64,000 bases of DNA, taken from positions 1-64,000 of the forward strand of contig CAUYUJ010004343.1 in NCBI GenBank assembly GCA_963575745.1. Direction: 5' to 3'. This document shows, piece by piece, positions 52,086 through 63,348 of the stretch. A model generated the notes under the pieces. That model did not search any database. It saw only the letters and a list, made by a program, of their open reading frames with translations, and was not told the DNA's origin. Numbering within the stretch: the stretch's first letter is position 1; every line of letters begins with the position of its first letter. The DNA comes from Prorocentrum cordatum (taxonomy: Eukaryota > Sar > Dinophyceae > Prorocentrales > Prorocentraceae). The translations under genes and the position numbers were made by a program.

Positions 52086-52250
52086 GTGAAGGGGCCCAGG
52101 CACACGCAAATACATACACACAAATCCCAGGATTGCTTACATTTCCAAAATGTTTTGTGAATTGTCGTCTTCCCCCCACTTCCCATCTTTTGCCATCTTT
52201 TCTGGGGAATCGACGATCAACTTTGTCTGTGTGTTTCTGTCCCCTCTTGG
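52086..52250 (+). mobile_element. ~165-bp intron-like dispersed element, copy 3
   Basis: Starts GTGAAGGGGCCCAGGCACAC and ends GTGTTTCTGTCCCCTCTTGG. The terminal AG is lost in this copy. Confidence 0.75.
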
Positions 52251-52400
52251 CGCGGGGCCGCTGATCATCCAAAAAACACACCGTCCGATGCCTGGGCCCC
52301 TGCGCCGATCCTGGCAAGGCCGATCCTGGGAACGGGGTCGGCATACACACGCCTCCCTGGACCAGGCAGGAGGGCACGCTCCTGGCCGGGCTTCGGCCAG

Positions 52401-52937
52401 GTCCGGCGTGTCCCCCTGCAGGCGGATTCCCGCACGAACCATCCCGAATAGCCCAGAAGTGCCCCCCCAAAATGTGCAACAAATCAAAACAAAACGCTCC
52501 ATACAAAAAAACGTCCCCTGAGTATTTGTCCCTATTCTTGCCGTCCCTCGGACGCCCATCTCCCGTGCATCTTTCGATTTCGCGCGTGTCTCTTGTCGCT
52601 CGATGGTCCAGGTTCCTCAAGGGTCCTCGCCGAGAAAACAAGTACACACGCCGAGAAAGTATCCCCCCAAATGCTCAAACAATCAAAACAACATGCTCAA
52701 GTTGTTTAAAATATGTGTGTAACTATGTTTATGTATATATACATGTATATATATATATATATGTGTATATATATGTATGTATATATATACACATATATAT
52801 ATATATATTGTTTGTTTGTTTGTTTGTTTGTTTGTTTGTTTGTTTTGTTTTTGTCTCAAAAACAAAAAACAAAAAAACGTCCCCAGAGTATGTTCCCCTA
52901 GTCTTCAGGACTCCTCCTGCAGGGGGACGGGCCCGCC
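52401..52937. mobile_element. Long member of the GTCGGGCCTGTCC TIR family, copy 3
   Basis: Left GTCCGGCGTGTCCCCCTGCA, right inverse GGCGGGCCCGTCCCCCTGCA. The interior has two ACGTCCCC(A/T)GAGTAT words, an (AT)n tract at 52733-52810 and (TTTG)n at 52810-52850. It may be two nested copies. Confidence 0.6.
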
Positions 52938-53257
52938 TTGTGCGGCCCCGGGCTGCGCACGGACGGCCCCCCCTGCCCAGGCCCACCCCGGCCGGCCCCC
53001 GCGGGGCCCCCGCGGGTCCCCCCGGGGCGGCCCTGGCCCCCCGCCGCCGCCCGCGGGGCGGCGCCAACAGCAGGGCAGTCCCTACCAGCCTCGAACTTAT
53101 CCCTACCCCCAAGATTGACACGCCAAAAGGCGATGACAATCTTATGAGAGAGCGTGATCCACCACCGCCGCCCCGGGCGGCCCCGGGGCGGCCCCGGCCC
53201 CCCGCCGCCGCCCTCGGGACGGCGCCCACCATCGGCTATACGCAAGAGTGACCCTGG
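52938..53257. repeat. GC-rich duplicated segment
   Basis: GGGGCGGCCCTGGCCCCCCG with GCCGCCGCCCGCGGGGCGGC near 53020, and a similar segment at 53172-53230. No gene. Confidence 0.6.
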
Positions 53258-53438
53258 CTGGGCAGTCGAAGCCAATCTGGCGCCAATCTGGCAGGCCCAA
53301 TCTGGCAAACGGGGGCAATCTGGCGAGGGAGCCCACGCGAATCCAGTCTGGCGAATAACCCAAATCCTCCAATATGGCCAGCCCAGATTGGCCCTTGGGG
53401 CCCAATCCAGTCTGACAGTCTGGCCTTCGACTACCCAG
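53258..53438. mobile_element. 182-bp TIR element, copy 2 (181 bp) with CCTGG target duplication
   Basis: Ends CTGGGCAGTCGAAG and inverse CTGGGTAGTCGAAG, flanked by CCTGG on both sides. Nearly identical to 45415-45596 throughout. Confidence 0.88.
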
Positions 53439-53836
53439 CCTGGGTAAGAGTGACCTTTGGTGCGCGACTTTTTGGGGGGCCGCGGGGGGGCCAAACCTGG
53501 GCGCGCAAGCAGCTGCTACTGCTCCGTTTTCAGCCATCTGGGGACCCATCAGTGCCCGCACCAAAGGTGACTCCGGCGAAAGGTCACTCTTACGTCTAGT
53601 CGACCACCAGGGCAGTCCCAGCTGGCGTCAACAGCATAGGGCCAGACCTCACCGCTGCGTTGCTGGACTTCGGCGCCGTGTCTCTCTGCCTCTCGTGTCG
53701 GCGGGGCGGGGGAGGAACACCGGCGGAGCAGGGCGAACGGCACACAGAGAGCGACGACAACGCGAGGGACGAAAACGAAAAAAACAGAGCGACCGGCATC
53801 GCGAAAAGCAACGCGCTCGGGTCCGGCCCTGCTCCA

Positions 53837-53993
53837 CTAGGGAGCCCACAAAGGACGTACGCGCCCAGCTATGTACATGAACACGGCCCCTCGACCCGCG
53901 AGACCCGTCGCGTGATACGAACTTTCGGGCAATGCGTACTCTCGAAACCAGCTTGGATTCATGTACGTGTACGTCCTTCTTTCGCTCCTGCTC
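53837..53993. repeat. Imperfect foldback around GGACGTAC/GTACATGAA
   Basis: Left AAAGGACGTACG...GTACATGAA and right TTCATGTACGTGTACGTCCTTCTTT are complementary with gaps, enclosing about 70 bp. Arms about 30 bp. Confidence 0.6.
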
Positions 53994-54203
53994 CACAGGC
54001 CCCCCGAGCAGTCCGGGGCGGCCTCGGCGCCCGGCCGCCGCCCTTAAGGGCGGCACCCCCCTCGGGGCGCCCGCGGGCCCCAGGGTCGAGGCGCCGAGGC
54101 CGGCCTGCGGGCCGCTGGGGCCCCGAGACGCTGCGGCGGCGGAGCGCGCGGTGGCCTCGCACATCCCCCCCGGGACCTCACCGCCACGCGGTCCAGCGCC
54201 GCA

Positions 54204-54380
54204 CTGAAGGGGCCCCAGGACACACAGATCAACACACACAAGTAAAAAAAGATGCCCCGCATCTTTTCCTATTCTCTGGGTTCGTGTCTTCCCCCCCCCA
54301 CTTCCCACACTTTCCCGTATTTTCCTGGGAATCGACGATTCATTGTGTCTGTGTGTGTGTTTTTTCCCCTCCTGACGCAG
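54204..54380 (+). mobile_element. ~165-bp intron-like dispersed element, copy 4
   Basis: CTGAAGGGGCCCCAGGACAC to TTTTTTCCCCTCCTGACGCAG. The donor-like G is replaced by C in this copy; the acceptor-like end CGCAG is followed by GG. Confidence 0.78.
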
Positions 54381-54990
54381 GGTCTCTGGGCCTCGGAGCG
54401 CCCCGGTCGCCCGAGACGTCCTCGGAGAACGGCCCGAGGCCCAAGACCGCGCGGATGGCCCCAAAGCCCCAGCGGCTCACAGCACGGCGTGGTCACCACC
54501 CCGTCAGGGGGGGGCCCCGAGGGCCCGTGGAGGCGGGCCGGGGCTGCCGGCGGGGGGCTGCCACTGCGCGCAGCCCGGAGCCTTGCGTGCCATTCCTGGC
54601 CTGCAGGCAGGAGGGCGCACGTGCCGGCCCAGCATGGGCCTGGCCAGGAGCCTAGTCTTCTGAGCGTTCCTTCTTGTGGCACCGAGCTCACGCAAAACGG
54701 AGTGCAGGAGATCACAGAAGCAGCGTGTCAGACATGTCAAATAATATGCGACTGCATCGAACGCAGACGACACAGCGAGTTGCAGGGGAACACGAACCAC
54801 GCAGTCCTACAATTGGATTAGCCACGAAGCACACCTTCCTACAATTGGATGTCCTGCTTCACCGTTAGTTAACACACCGTTAGTCCGTCTGCGGAACAAC
54901 CCCCGAGCTCCGGGCAGCCGGCCGGCCAGAGCGCACGGAAGCACCGGCGCGCCGCGAGCAGCTCGGCGTCCGCGATCACGCGGGACCTGA
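54381..54990. other. Gene-less stretch
   Basis: GC-rich, with short open frames on both strands and no motif. Confidence 0.3.
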
Positions 54991-55106
54991 TTAAAGGGGC
55001 CCAGGAGCACACTAGTAAGTACACACCGATCCCAGGATGCCCCACATGTTCTCGCATCCTCTGCGTCCTTGTCTGCCCTCCCACATCCCATCTTCTCCCA
55101 CACAGT
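54991..55106 (+). mobile_element. ~165-bp intron-like element, truncated copy 5
   Basis: AAAGGGGCCCAGGAGCACAC to CTTCTCCCACACAG. The right third is replaced by the composite satellite element starting at 55107. Confidence 0.6.
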
Positions 55107-56340
55107 TCCCAACCATCCTGTGGTGTCGGGTACTCGTTTTTTGAAGAGACGGCGCCCCGCGTTCCTCTCCTCTCCTTCCTCCTCCTCCCCCTCCTCCCTC
55201 CTCCACCTCCTCCTTCCTCCCTGCGTTTCACCCGCCCAGTACAGCGCTTCGTGGCCATACAGGGAGCTCCACCGAAGGCCCCAGTGCTACCGCCCACATG
55301 CGTCCCCCCCACCCAGTACAGCGTTCCGTGGCCCGATAGGAATCCCCACCGAAGGTCCCAGCGCTACCGCCCGCATGCGCCCCCCCCACACCCAGTGCAG
55401 CGCGTCGTGGCCCCGCAGGGAGCTCCACCGAAGGTCCCAGCGTTACCGCCCGCATGCGTCCCCCCCACCCAGTGCAGCGCTTCGGGGCCCCATAAGAGTT
55501 CCACCGAAGGTCCCAGTTCTACCGCCCGCGTGCGCCCCTCCCCACGCAGTACAGCGCTGCGTGGCCCCATACGGAGCTCCACCGACGGCCCCAGCGCTAC
55601 CGCCCGCATGCGTCCCCCCCACCCAGTACAGCCCTTCGTGGCCCCATACGCCACCGACGGACCCTATGCTACCGCCCGCATGCGTCCCCCCCCACCCAGT
55701 AAGGCGTTTCGTGGCCTCGTAGGGAACTCCACCGAAGGTCACAGCGCCACCGCCCGCATGCGTCCCTCACACCCAGTACAGCGCTCCGTGGCCCAATAGG
55801 AAGCTCCACCGAAGGTCCCTCTGCTACCGCCCGCATGCGCCCACCCCATCCAGTACAGCGCTTCGTGGCCCCATAGGGGGCTCCACCGACTGCCTCAGTG
55901 CTACCGCCAGCATGCGTCCCCCCACCCAGAACAGCGCTTCGTGGCCCCATAGGGAGCTCCACCGACGGCCCCAGTGTTACCGCCCGCGTGCGTCCCCCCC
56001 CCCCCAGCACAGCGTCTCGCGACCCCATACGAAGCTCCACCGAGGGTCCCAGCGCTACCGCCCACATGCGTCCCCCCCACCCAATACAGCATTTCGTGGC
56101 CTCACAGGGAGCTCCACCGAAGGCCCCAGCGCTGCCGCCCGCATGCGTACCCCCACCCAGTACAGCGTTCCGTGGCCCGATAGATAGGAATCCCCACCGA
56201 AGGTCCCAGCGCTACCGCCCGCATGCGCCCCCCTCACCCAGTGCAGCGCTTCGTGGCCCCATCGTGAGCTCCACCGAAGAAGATATTCACAATTGCAGCA
56301 TTCGCAACTGCATATGGTTGGGCCCTTCGCCAGGATAATT
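55107..56340 (+). mobile_element. Composite dispersed element carrying a ~75-bp satellite (copy 2)
   Basis: CCAACCATCCTGTGGTGTCG, CGCCCCGCG block, CT-rich tract, about 14 units of CAGTACAGCGCTTCGTGGCC then GGAGCTCCACCGAAGGTCCC and TACCGCCCGCATGCGTCCCC, and the 3' flank ATGGTTGGGCCCTTCGCCAG, GATAATT. Same layout as 42555-43620. Confidence 0.7.
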
Positions 56341-56400
56341 CCCAGGGCGTCGACGATGAACTCGTCTATGTGTGTGTGTGTGTTTCATTCCCTGCTGACT
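56341..56400 (+). repeat. Right-end remnant of the intron-like element
   Basis: GTCGACGATGAACTCGTCTA then GTGTGTGTGTTTCATTCCCT resembles the last 55 bp of the 165-bp family. Confidence 0.45.
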
Positions 56401-57640
56401 TGTGCTGCATCTGCTAAGTGCATCGCACGCAGGCAGCGGATGGGGCTAGGCCCAATCCCGTGGCCCGGGATCGATGTCTGGTTCCTGCCCCAGTCAGGGC
56501 GGCGTGTACACACCGATCTTGGGCCCAGGATGTGCCTCTAGCCATGATCGGAACAGATGTATGGCAGACCTTGGCGGGTCTGCGGGGGACGTCGTCTGGG
56601 TGGCGCGCAGCACATGGATTAGCGATCAACGGGTTTGGCGCGCGGTCGCCAAAGCCATGGATCGCGGGAGGTGCCCTCCCCAAAATGCGGCCGGTGCCGC
56701 CCCGTTCGGCGGCGGATCTCCGCAATTTCCCATGGAAACGGGACCCGTCGCTAATCCGCGCCCCTTGATCCATGTTTGCGATCGCCTGATTGTCTGATCC
56801 ATCGCGCCGCCAGCCGCGTCGAGTCGGCGTCGATCACATGTCGAATCCGCCACGAATCCGCGTCGAATCTATGCCGAGCCCGCGCTGAGTCTGCGTCGAG
56901 CACAAGAGACGACTGCAACTTTAGCGGAACAGAAAACGATATAAGCCCGCACGGATTTGTCGGAGAGGCGATGTGACCCCCGTCCATGGCGCGCGGAGCG
57001 CGCCAGGGGCGGCGCCGGAGGCGCCGCCAAGAAGGGCCCGCCTGTCGAAGAAATCCGCGCGGAACTTCAAACGCGTATGTGCGCCGGAGAACAGCAGTGT
57101 ACAGTGCAGAAGCGACAGTATCTCTAGACATCCAGGGTCTTGATCTCTTCAACACGGGGGTCTCCAGAAGGCCCTAACCCTTCCCCGGGGCCAGATGTTC
57201 ATCCCGAACCGTGTCCTGACGGTCCTGGGTCCCGGCGAGGGCCCCCGGGGGGGCGACAACCGCACGTCACGAGTTCTGGCACGACGCGAGCACGTCTGAG
57301 CTTGCAGGCCAGACGGGGCCGCCCGAAGGTTTGGAGGAACAGGAAGCGACACGAGTCGGAGGCCCACTTGGATTTCTCGGACCGGCGCTGCACCCCCCCT
57401 CCGTGGCGCGCGGAGCGCGCCGAGGGTGGCGTCAGGCGGGGGGGGAGCCAGCGCCGAGCGAAGAAGCCCGCGTGGAACTCCGAGGGTGTGCGAAATGAGG
57501 GGCCTGGACCCGGAGGAGGTCTGGATGAATTACCTCCCTGGGACCCACATTCATCCCGAATGGTGTTCTTGACCTCCACGGGGCACCGCGAGGGCCCCGA
57601 GAGACCCAAGACAGAATGACAAAAAAAAAAAAAACAGATC
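56401..57640. other. Gene-less stretch with two GC double-hairpin repeats
   Basis: Hairpins TGGCGCGC-GGA-GCGCGCCA (56987-57005) and GGCGGCGCC-GGA-GGCGCCGCC (57008-57028); a decayed relative at 57405-57421. Blocks at 57180-57250 and 57535-57605 resemble each other. An A14 run at 57619. No gene recognised. Confidence 0.5.
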
Positions 57641-58128
57641 ACATTGCTTCACGACGAGAGCACGCCTGTGTTCGCAGGACACACGAGGCCCCAAGAAGGG
57701 GCTAAGCGAGGGGCCTGGACCGCAGCAGGTCCAGGGTGGACTCGAAGGGCCCCGAGGGTCCCGACTCCGGAGGCCCCCGACCTTCTCAACCCACGGCGCC
57801 CAGGGCCCCGACCCCTCCCCGAAGGCCAGCTCTGAGCCCGGAGCAGTGCATGCTTGGATGACCCCAGGCCCCGATAACGGGCCCCGCTTCCCCGCGGAGG
57901 CACACCTGCATGCTCGAAACGATCAGAACCGGCCGTGCCACGGCCTCTCTGGCACGGAATGGAAATCCTACGCGCCGTGCGAAGACGTCGGGATCTGCGC
58001 CTGGAATCGGGAAACACACGCCCAGGCTGACATCACGGGCCCCAGGAGCCAGAATCGGGGAGGAACGCCCAGGCTGAAACAACAATCTCGCTGGAGGTCC
58101 GGGGGCGAGGCCCCCCGAAGGTGCAAAA
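57641..58128. other. Gene-less stretch
   Basis: GC-rich, with frames open on both strands for up to about 145 codons but without motifs. Confidence 0.3.
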
Positions 58129-58294
58129 AGTGAAGGGGCCCCAGGACACACACATAAATACACACAAATAAACAGATTCCCCATATTTTCCCATATGTTC
58201 TGGGTTTGTGTCTTCCCCCCCACTTCCCATATTTTCCTATAGTTTCCTGGGAATCGACGATTAATTGTGTCTGTGTGTTTTTCCCCTCCTGAAG
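58129..58294 (+). mobile_element. ~165-bp intron-like dispersed element, copy 6
   Basis: Starts GTGAAGGGGCCCCAGGACAC and ends TGTGTTTTTCCCCTCCTGAAG. It is the best match to the family consensus, with both donor-like GT and pyrimidine-AG intact. Confidence 0.82.
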
Positions 58295-58430
58295 AAGGAG
58301 CGGCCTGGACCGCAGCAGGGCCAGGGCGGACTCCAGCAGGAAAGAGCGGTGGTCATGGACCGTCTGCGCGCAGCCCAGGGCGAGCTCCAGCTGCGCAAAG
58401 CTGGCCCTGCATGGAGGAGGCGCACGACGC
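58295..58430 (+). other. Possible exon fragment after an intron-like element
   Basis: The plus frame reads GLQQERAVVMDRLRAAQGEL then QLRKAGPAW, a coiled-coil-like peptide beginning right after the AG of copy 6. The opposite strand is also open (AQLELALGCAQTVHDHR), so the strand is uncertain. Confidence 0.3.
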
Positions 58431-58431
<1 letters not shown>

Positions 58432-58467
<36 letters not shown>

Positions 58468-58499
58468 CGACCGACGGCGACGGCAACCGACGACGACGC

Positions 58500-58553
<54 letters not shown>

Positions 58554-58654
58554 CGACGACGGTGGCGGCGGCGCCGGCCGCGCCGACGACGACGACGACG
58601 AAGACGACGACGACGACGACGGCGACCGACGGCGACGGCGACCGACGACGACGC

Positions 58655-58706
<52 letters not shown>

Positions 58707-58750
58707 GGCGCCTGCGGCGGCGGCGGCGACGACGACGACGACGACGATGC
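58432..58750. repeat. (GAC)n/(CGG)n microsatellite
   Basis: GAC trinucleotides with GGC and CGACGGCGACGG interruptions. Confidence 0.95.
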
Positions 58751-59296
58751 AAAAGCCAGGTCGCCGGACGGCGCGCCTGGCGCCCCGCGGTGCGCGGCGC
58801 GCGAGCCTCGTCGCGCCGTCCCGGCGCCTCCGCGCCGCCTCCGCGGAAGCAGGGCGGCCGTGTGGCCCAGGCCGCGGTGCGCGAAGCACGATTGCCTTTA
58901 GGTCGGGCGGGCAGCGTGTGGATTTCGGAAGAAGCCTACTCCAGATTTCGTAATAAAAGGGAGGGGTCTGGACCCACCAAGACAAGCCATTTCAGACCTC
59001 CCCCGTGGGAGAACCTTCCAAAACATCGTCCCCAGACCCCCCAGGCCATCCAAGATAGCCTAGGAGACCCCCCCCCGAAATGAGACCCCCCTCCCTTTAT
59101 TAACATCCGCCGCTCTGCGGTTGATCGGGAGTTTCTGTATATATAGAAGAAGGGGCGCGCGCTTCTGGGCGAGAGGGAAACGACCGAGAGAAGAAGGGGC
59201 GGCCGCCCCACAGGACCTCTCCATGGTGCCGGAAGCCCATCAGGGCTCCCTCAGGGCCCCTCCCCCAGGGCCGGGGCTCCCTCGCCTGCCCCCTCC

Positions 59297-59450
59297 CCCT
59301 CCTCCTCCTCCTCCTCCTCCTCCTCCTCCTCCTCCTCCTCCTCCTCCTCCTCCTCCTCGGTCCTCCTCCTCCTCCTCCTCCTCCTCCTCCTCCTCCTCCT
59401 CCTCCTCCTCCTCCTCCTCCTCCTCCTCCTCCTCCTCCTTCGCCCCCGTC
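59297..59450. repeat. (TCC)n tract
   Basis: CTC trinucleotides, pyrimidine on plus, just before the 131-bp satellite. Confidence 0.95.
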
Positions 59451-59484
59451 GGCATATCCAGGCGTGTTATGCAGTCAGGTCGTC

Positions 59485-62400
59485 CGTCCGGAAACGGTGC
59501 CGGAGGCCGCTCTGGGCTCCTCTGGGCATCCCCCCCGGGGCCCGTTTTGTGAGGATGTCTCAGGCGAGGGCGCCGGTTTGGGATTCGTCACCGGATCCAG
59601 CGGATCCAGCCAGCGGATCCGTCCGGAAACGGTGCCGGAGGCCGCTCTGGGCTCCTCTGGGCATCCCCCCCGGGGCCCGTTTTGTGAGGATGTCTCAGGC
59701 GAGGGCGCCGGTTTGGGATTCGTCACCGGATCCAGCGGATCCAGCGGATCCGTCCGGAAACGGTGCCGGAGGCCGCTCTGGGCTCCTCTGGGCATCCCCC
59801 CCGGGGCCCGTTTTGTGAGGATGTCTCAGGCGAGGGCGCCGGTTTGGGATTCGTCACCGGATCCAGCGGATCCAGCGGATCCGTCCGGAAACGGTGCCGG
59901 AGGCCGCTCTGGGCTCCTCTGGGCATCCCCCCCGGGGCCCGTTTTGTGAGGATGTCTCAGGCGAGGGCGCCGGTTTGGGATTCGTCACCGGATCCAGCGG
60001 ATCCAGCGGATCCAGCGGATCCGTCCGGAAACGGTGCCGGAGGCCGCTCTGGGCTCCTCTGGGCATCCCCCCCGGGGCCCGTTTTGTGAGGATGTCTCAG
60101 GCGAGGGCGCCGGTTTGGGATTCGTCACCGGATCCAGCGGATCCAGCGGATCCGTCCGGAAACGGTGCCGGAGGCCGCTCTGGGCTCCTCTGGGCATCCC
60201 CCCCGGGGCCCGTTTTGTGAGGATGTCTCAGGCGAGGGCGCCGGTTTGGGATTCGTCACCGGATCCAGCGGATCCAGCGGATCCGTCCGGAAACGGTGCC
60301 GGAGGCCGCTCTGGGCTCCTCTGGGCATCCCCCCCGGGGCCCGTTTTGTGAGGATGTCTCAGGCGAGGGCGCCGGTTTGGGATTCGTCACCGGATCCAGC
60401 GGATCCAGCGGATCCGTCCGGAAACGGTGCCGGAGGCCGCTCTGGGCTCCTCTGGGCATCCCCCCCGGGGCCCGTTTTGTGAGGATGTCTCAGGCGAGGG
60501 CGCCGGTTTGGGATTCGTCACCGGATCCATCCAGCGATCCAACGGATCCGTCCGGAAACGGTGCCGGAGGCCGCTCTGGGCTCCTCTGGGCATCCCCCCC
60601 AGGGCCCGTTTTGTGAGGATGTCTCAGGCGAGGGCGCCGGTTTGGGATTCGTCACCGGATCCAGCGGATCCAGCGGATCCGTCCGGAAACGGTGCCGGAG
60701 GCCGCTCTGGGCTCCTCTGGGCATCCCCCCCGGGGCCCGTTTTGTGAGGATGTCTCAGGCGAGGGCGCCGGTTTGGGATTCGTCACCGGATCCAGCGGAT
60801 CCAGCGGATCCGTCCGGAAACGGTGCCGGAGGCCGCTCTGGGCTCCTCTGGGCATCCCCCCCGGGGCCCGTTTTGTGAGGATGTCTCAGCGAGGGCGCCG
60901 GTTTGGGATTCGTCACCGGATCCAGCGGATCCAGCGGATCCAGCGGATCCGTCCGGAAACGGTGCCGGAGGCCGCTCTGGGCTCCTCTGGGCATCCCCCC
61001 CGGGGCCCGTTTTGTGAGGATGTCTCAGGCGAGGGCGCCGGTTTGGGATTCGTCACCGGATCCAGCGGATCCAGCGGATCCAGCGGATCCAGCGGATCCG
61101 TCCGGAAACGGTGCCGGAGGCCGCTCTGGGCTCCTCTGGGCATCCCCCCCGGGGCCCGTTTTGTGAGGATGTCTCAGGCGAGGGCGCCGGTTTGGGATTC
61201 GTCACCGGATCCAGCGGATCCAGCGGATCCAGCGGATCCGCGGAAACGGTGCCGGAGGCCGCTCTGGGCTCCTCTGGGCATCCCCCCCGGGGCCCGTTTT
61301 GTGAGGATGTCTCAGGCGAGGGCGCCGGTTTGGGATTCGTCACCGGATCCAGCGGATCCAGCGGATCCGTCCGGAAACGGTGCCGGAGGCCGCTCTGGGC
61401 TCCTCTGGGCATCCCCCCCGGGGCCCGTTTTGTGAGGATGTCTCAGGCGAGGGCGCCGGTTTGGGATTCGTCACCGGATCCAGCGGATCCAGCGGATCCG
61501 TCCGGAAACGGTGCCGGAGGCCGCTCTGGGCTCCTCTGGGCATCCCCCCCGGGGCCCGTTTTGTGAGGATGTCTCAGGCGAGGGCGCCGGTTTGGGATTC
61601 GTCACCGGATCCAGCGGATCCAGCGGATCCGTCCGGAAACGGTGCCGGAGGCCGCTCTGGGCTCCTCTGGGCATCCCCCCCGGGGCCCGTTTTGTGAGGA
61701 TGTCTCAGGCGAGGGCGCCGGTTTGGGATTCGTCACCGGATCCAGCGGATCCAGCGGATCCGTCCGGAAACGGTGCCGGAGGCCGCTCTGGGCTCCTCTG
61801 GGCATCCCCCCCGGGGCCCGTTTTGTGAGGATGTCTCAGGCGAGGGCGCCGGTTTGGGATTCGTCACCGGATCCAGCGGATCCAGCGGATCCGTCCGGAA
61901 ACGGTGCCGGAGGCCGCTCTGGGCTCCTCTGGGCATCCCCCCCGGGGCCCGTTTTGTGAGGATGTCTCAGGCGAGGGCGCCGGTTTGGGATTCGTCACCG
62001 GATCCAGCGGATCCAGCGGATCCAGCGGATCCAGCGGATCCAGCGGATCCGTCCGGAAACGTTGCCGGAGGCCGCTCTGGGCTCCTCTGGGCATCCCCCC
62101 CGGGGCCCGTTTTGTGAGGATGTCTCAGGCGAGGGCGCCGGTTTGGGATTCGTCACCGGATCCAGCGGATCCAGCGGATCCAGCGGATCCGTCCGGAAAC
62201 GGTGCCGGAGGCCGCTCTGGGCTCCTCTGGGCATCCCCCCCGGGGCCCGTTTTGTGAGGATGTCTCAGGCGAGGGCGCCGGTTTGGGATTCGTCACCGGA
62301 TCCAGCGGATCCAGCGGATCCAGCGGATCCGTCCGGAAACGGTGCCGGAGGCCGCTCTGGGCTCCTCTGGGCATCCCCCCCGGGGCCCGTTTTGTGAGGA

Positions 62401-62900
62401 TGTCTCAGGCGAGGGCGCCGGTTTGGGATTCGTCACCGGATCCAGCGGATCCAGCGGATCCAGCGGATCCGTCCGGAAACAGTGCCGGAGGCCGCTCTGG
62501 GCTCCTCTGGGCATCCCCCCCGGGGCCCGTTTTGTGAGGATGTCTCAGGCGAGGGCGCCGGTTTGGGATTCGTCACCGGATCCAGCGGATCCAGCGGATC
62601 CAGCGGATCCGGAAACGGTGCCGGAGGCCGCTCTGGGCTCCTCTGGGCATCCCCCCCGGGGCCCGTTTTGTGAGATTGTCTCAGGCGAGGGCGCCGGTTT
62701 GGGATTCGTCACGGATCCAGCGGATCCAGCGGATCCAGTCCGGGAAACGGTGCCGGAGGCCGCTCTGGGCTCCTCTGGGCACCCCCCGGGGCCGTTCTCA
62801 GGCGAGGGCGCCGGTTTGGGATTCGTCACGGATCCAGCGGATCCAGCGGATCCAGCGGATCCGTCCGGAAACGGTGCCGGAGGCCGCTCTGGGCTCGTGC
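59485..62900 (+). repeat. 131-bp satellite, about 25 units, with a nested 9-bp sub-repeat
   Basis: Unit: GTCCGGAAACGGTGCCGGAG, GCCGCTCTGGGCTCCTCTGG, GCATCCCCCCCGGGGCCCGT, TTTGTGAGGATGTCTCAGGC, GAGGGCGCCGGTTTGGGATT, CGTCACC, then (GGATCCAGC)n GGATCC. Units of 131, 140, 149 and 158 bp differ by whole 9-bp steps. Copies are nearly identical until the last three, which carry deletions. 131 is not a multiple of three, so the ~105-codon ORFs recur by rotation and are not genes. Confidence 0.97.
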
Positions 62901-62929
62901 TCTTCGCGCCGGGGGTGAGGATGACGTGA

Positions 62930-63348
62930 GTTCCACAGAAACTCCCTCAAACGAAATCTGGAGCAACAGCTGTCAAAACGTGGAACAGAAAAGTCGTCCC
63001 GAGAGCAGTTCTTTTCAGCATTTTTGGCAACTCCTCCTGTAGAGGGACATGCCCAACTTACGTAGAGCGCAGCAAAACCACCCCGATTATAACCACCCCG
63101 ACACGCGAAGCCGTTTGGCGAACGCACCCAAAGAAGGAATCGAACAGGGCAAGGCTGTTTAAGAAACGCCCGGGGCCGTTCAGCAAACGCAGATTGTACG
63201 GGCCTGGGGGCTTTTCCCCCCCTGATTAAGAGTACCTCCTTCGCGCCCCACGGGTGACCCAGGACGCGGGTCGACGCAGACTAAAAGCCGCGAGAGCCCG
63301 TCCCCGGGCCTGGCACCCCGGGGGACCGTCAAGACCTGCTCGGGTTGA
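62930..63348. other. Gene-less stretch with a solo TIR end
   Basis: Holds a right end of the GTCGGGCCTGTCC family at 63031-63057 (CTCCTCCTGTAGAGGGACAT). No gene. Confidence 0.4.

Noticed and set aside
55069-56338. Pro/His-rich ORFs of up to 217 codons on both strands
   Set aside because: They follow the ~75-bp satellite inside the composite element; both strands are equally open.
59464-62929. Repeated ~105-codon ORFs and a CRISPR-like regular spacing
   Set aside because: The 131-bp units are satellites whose frames rotate; there are no unique spacers, so it is not a CRISPR array, and no cas-like gene exists.
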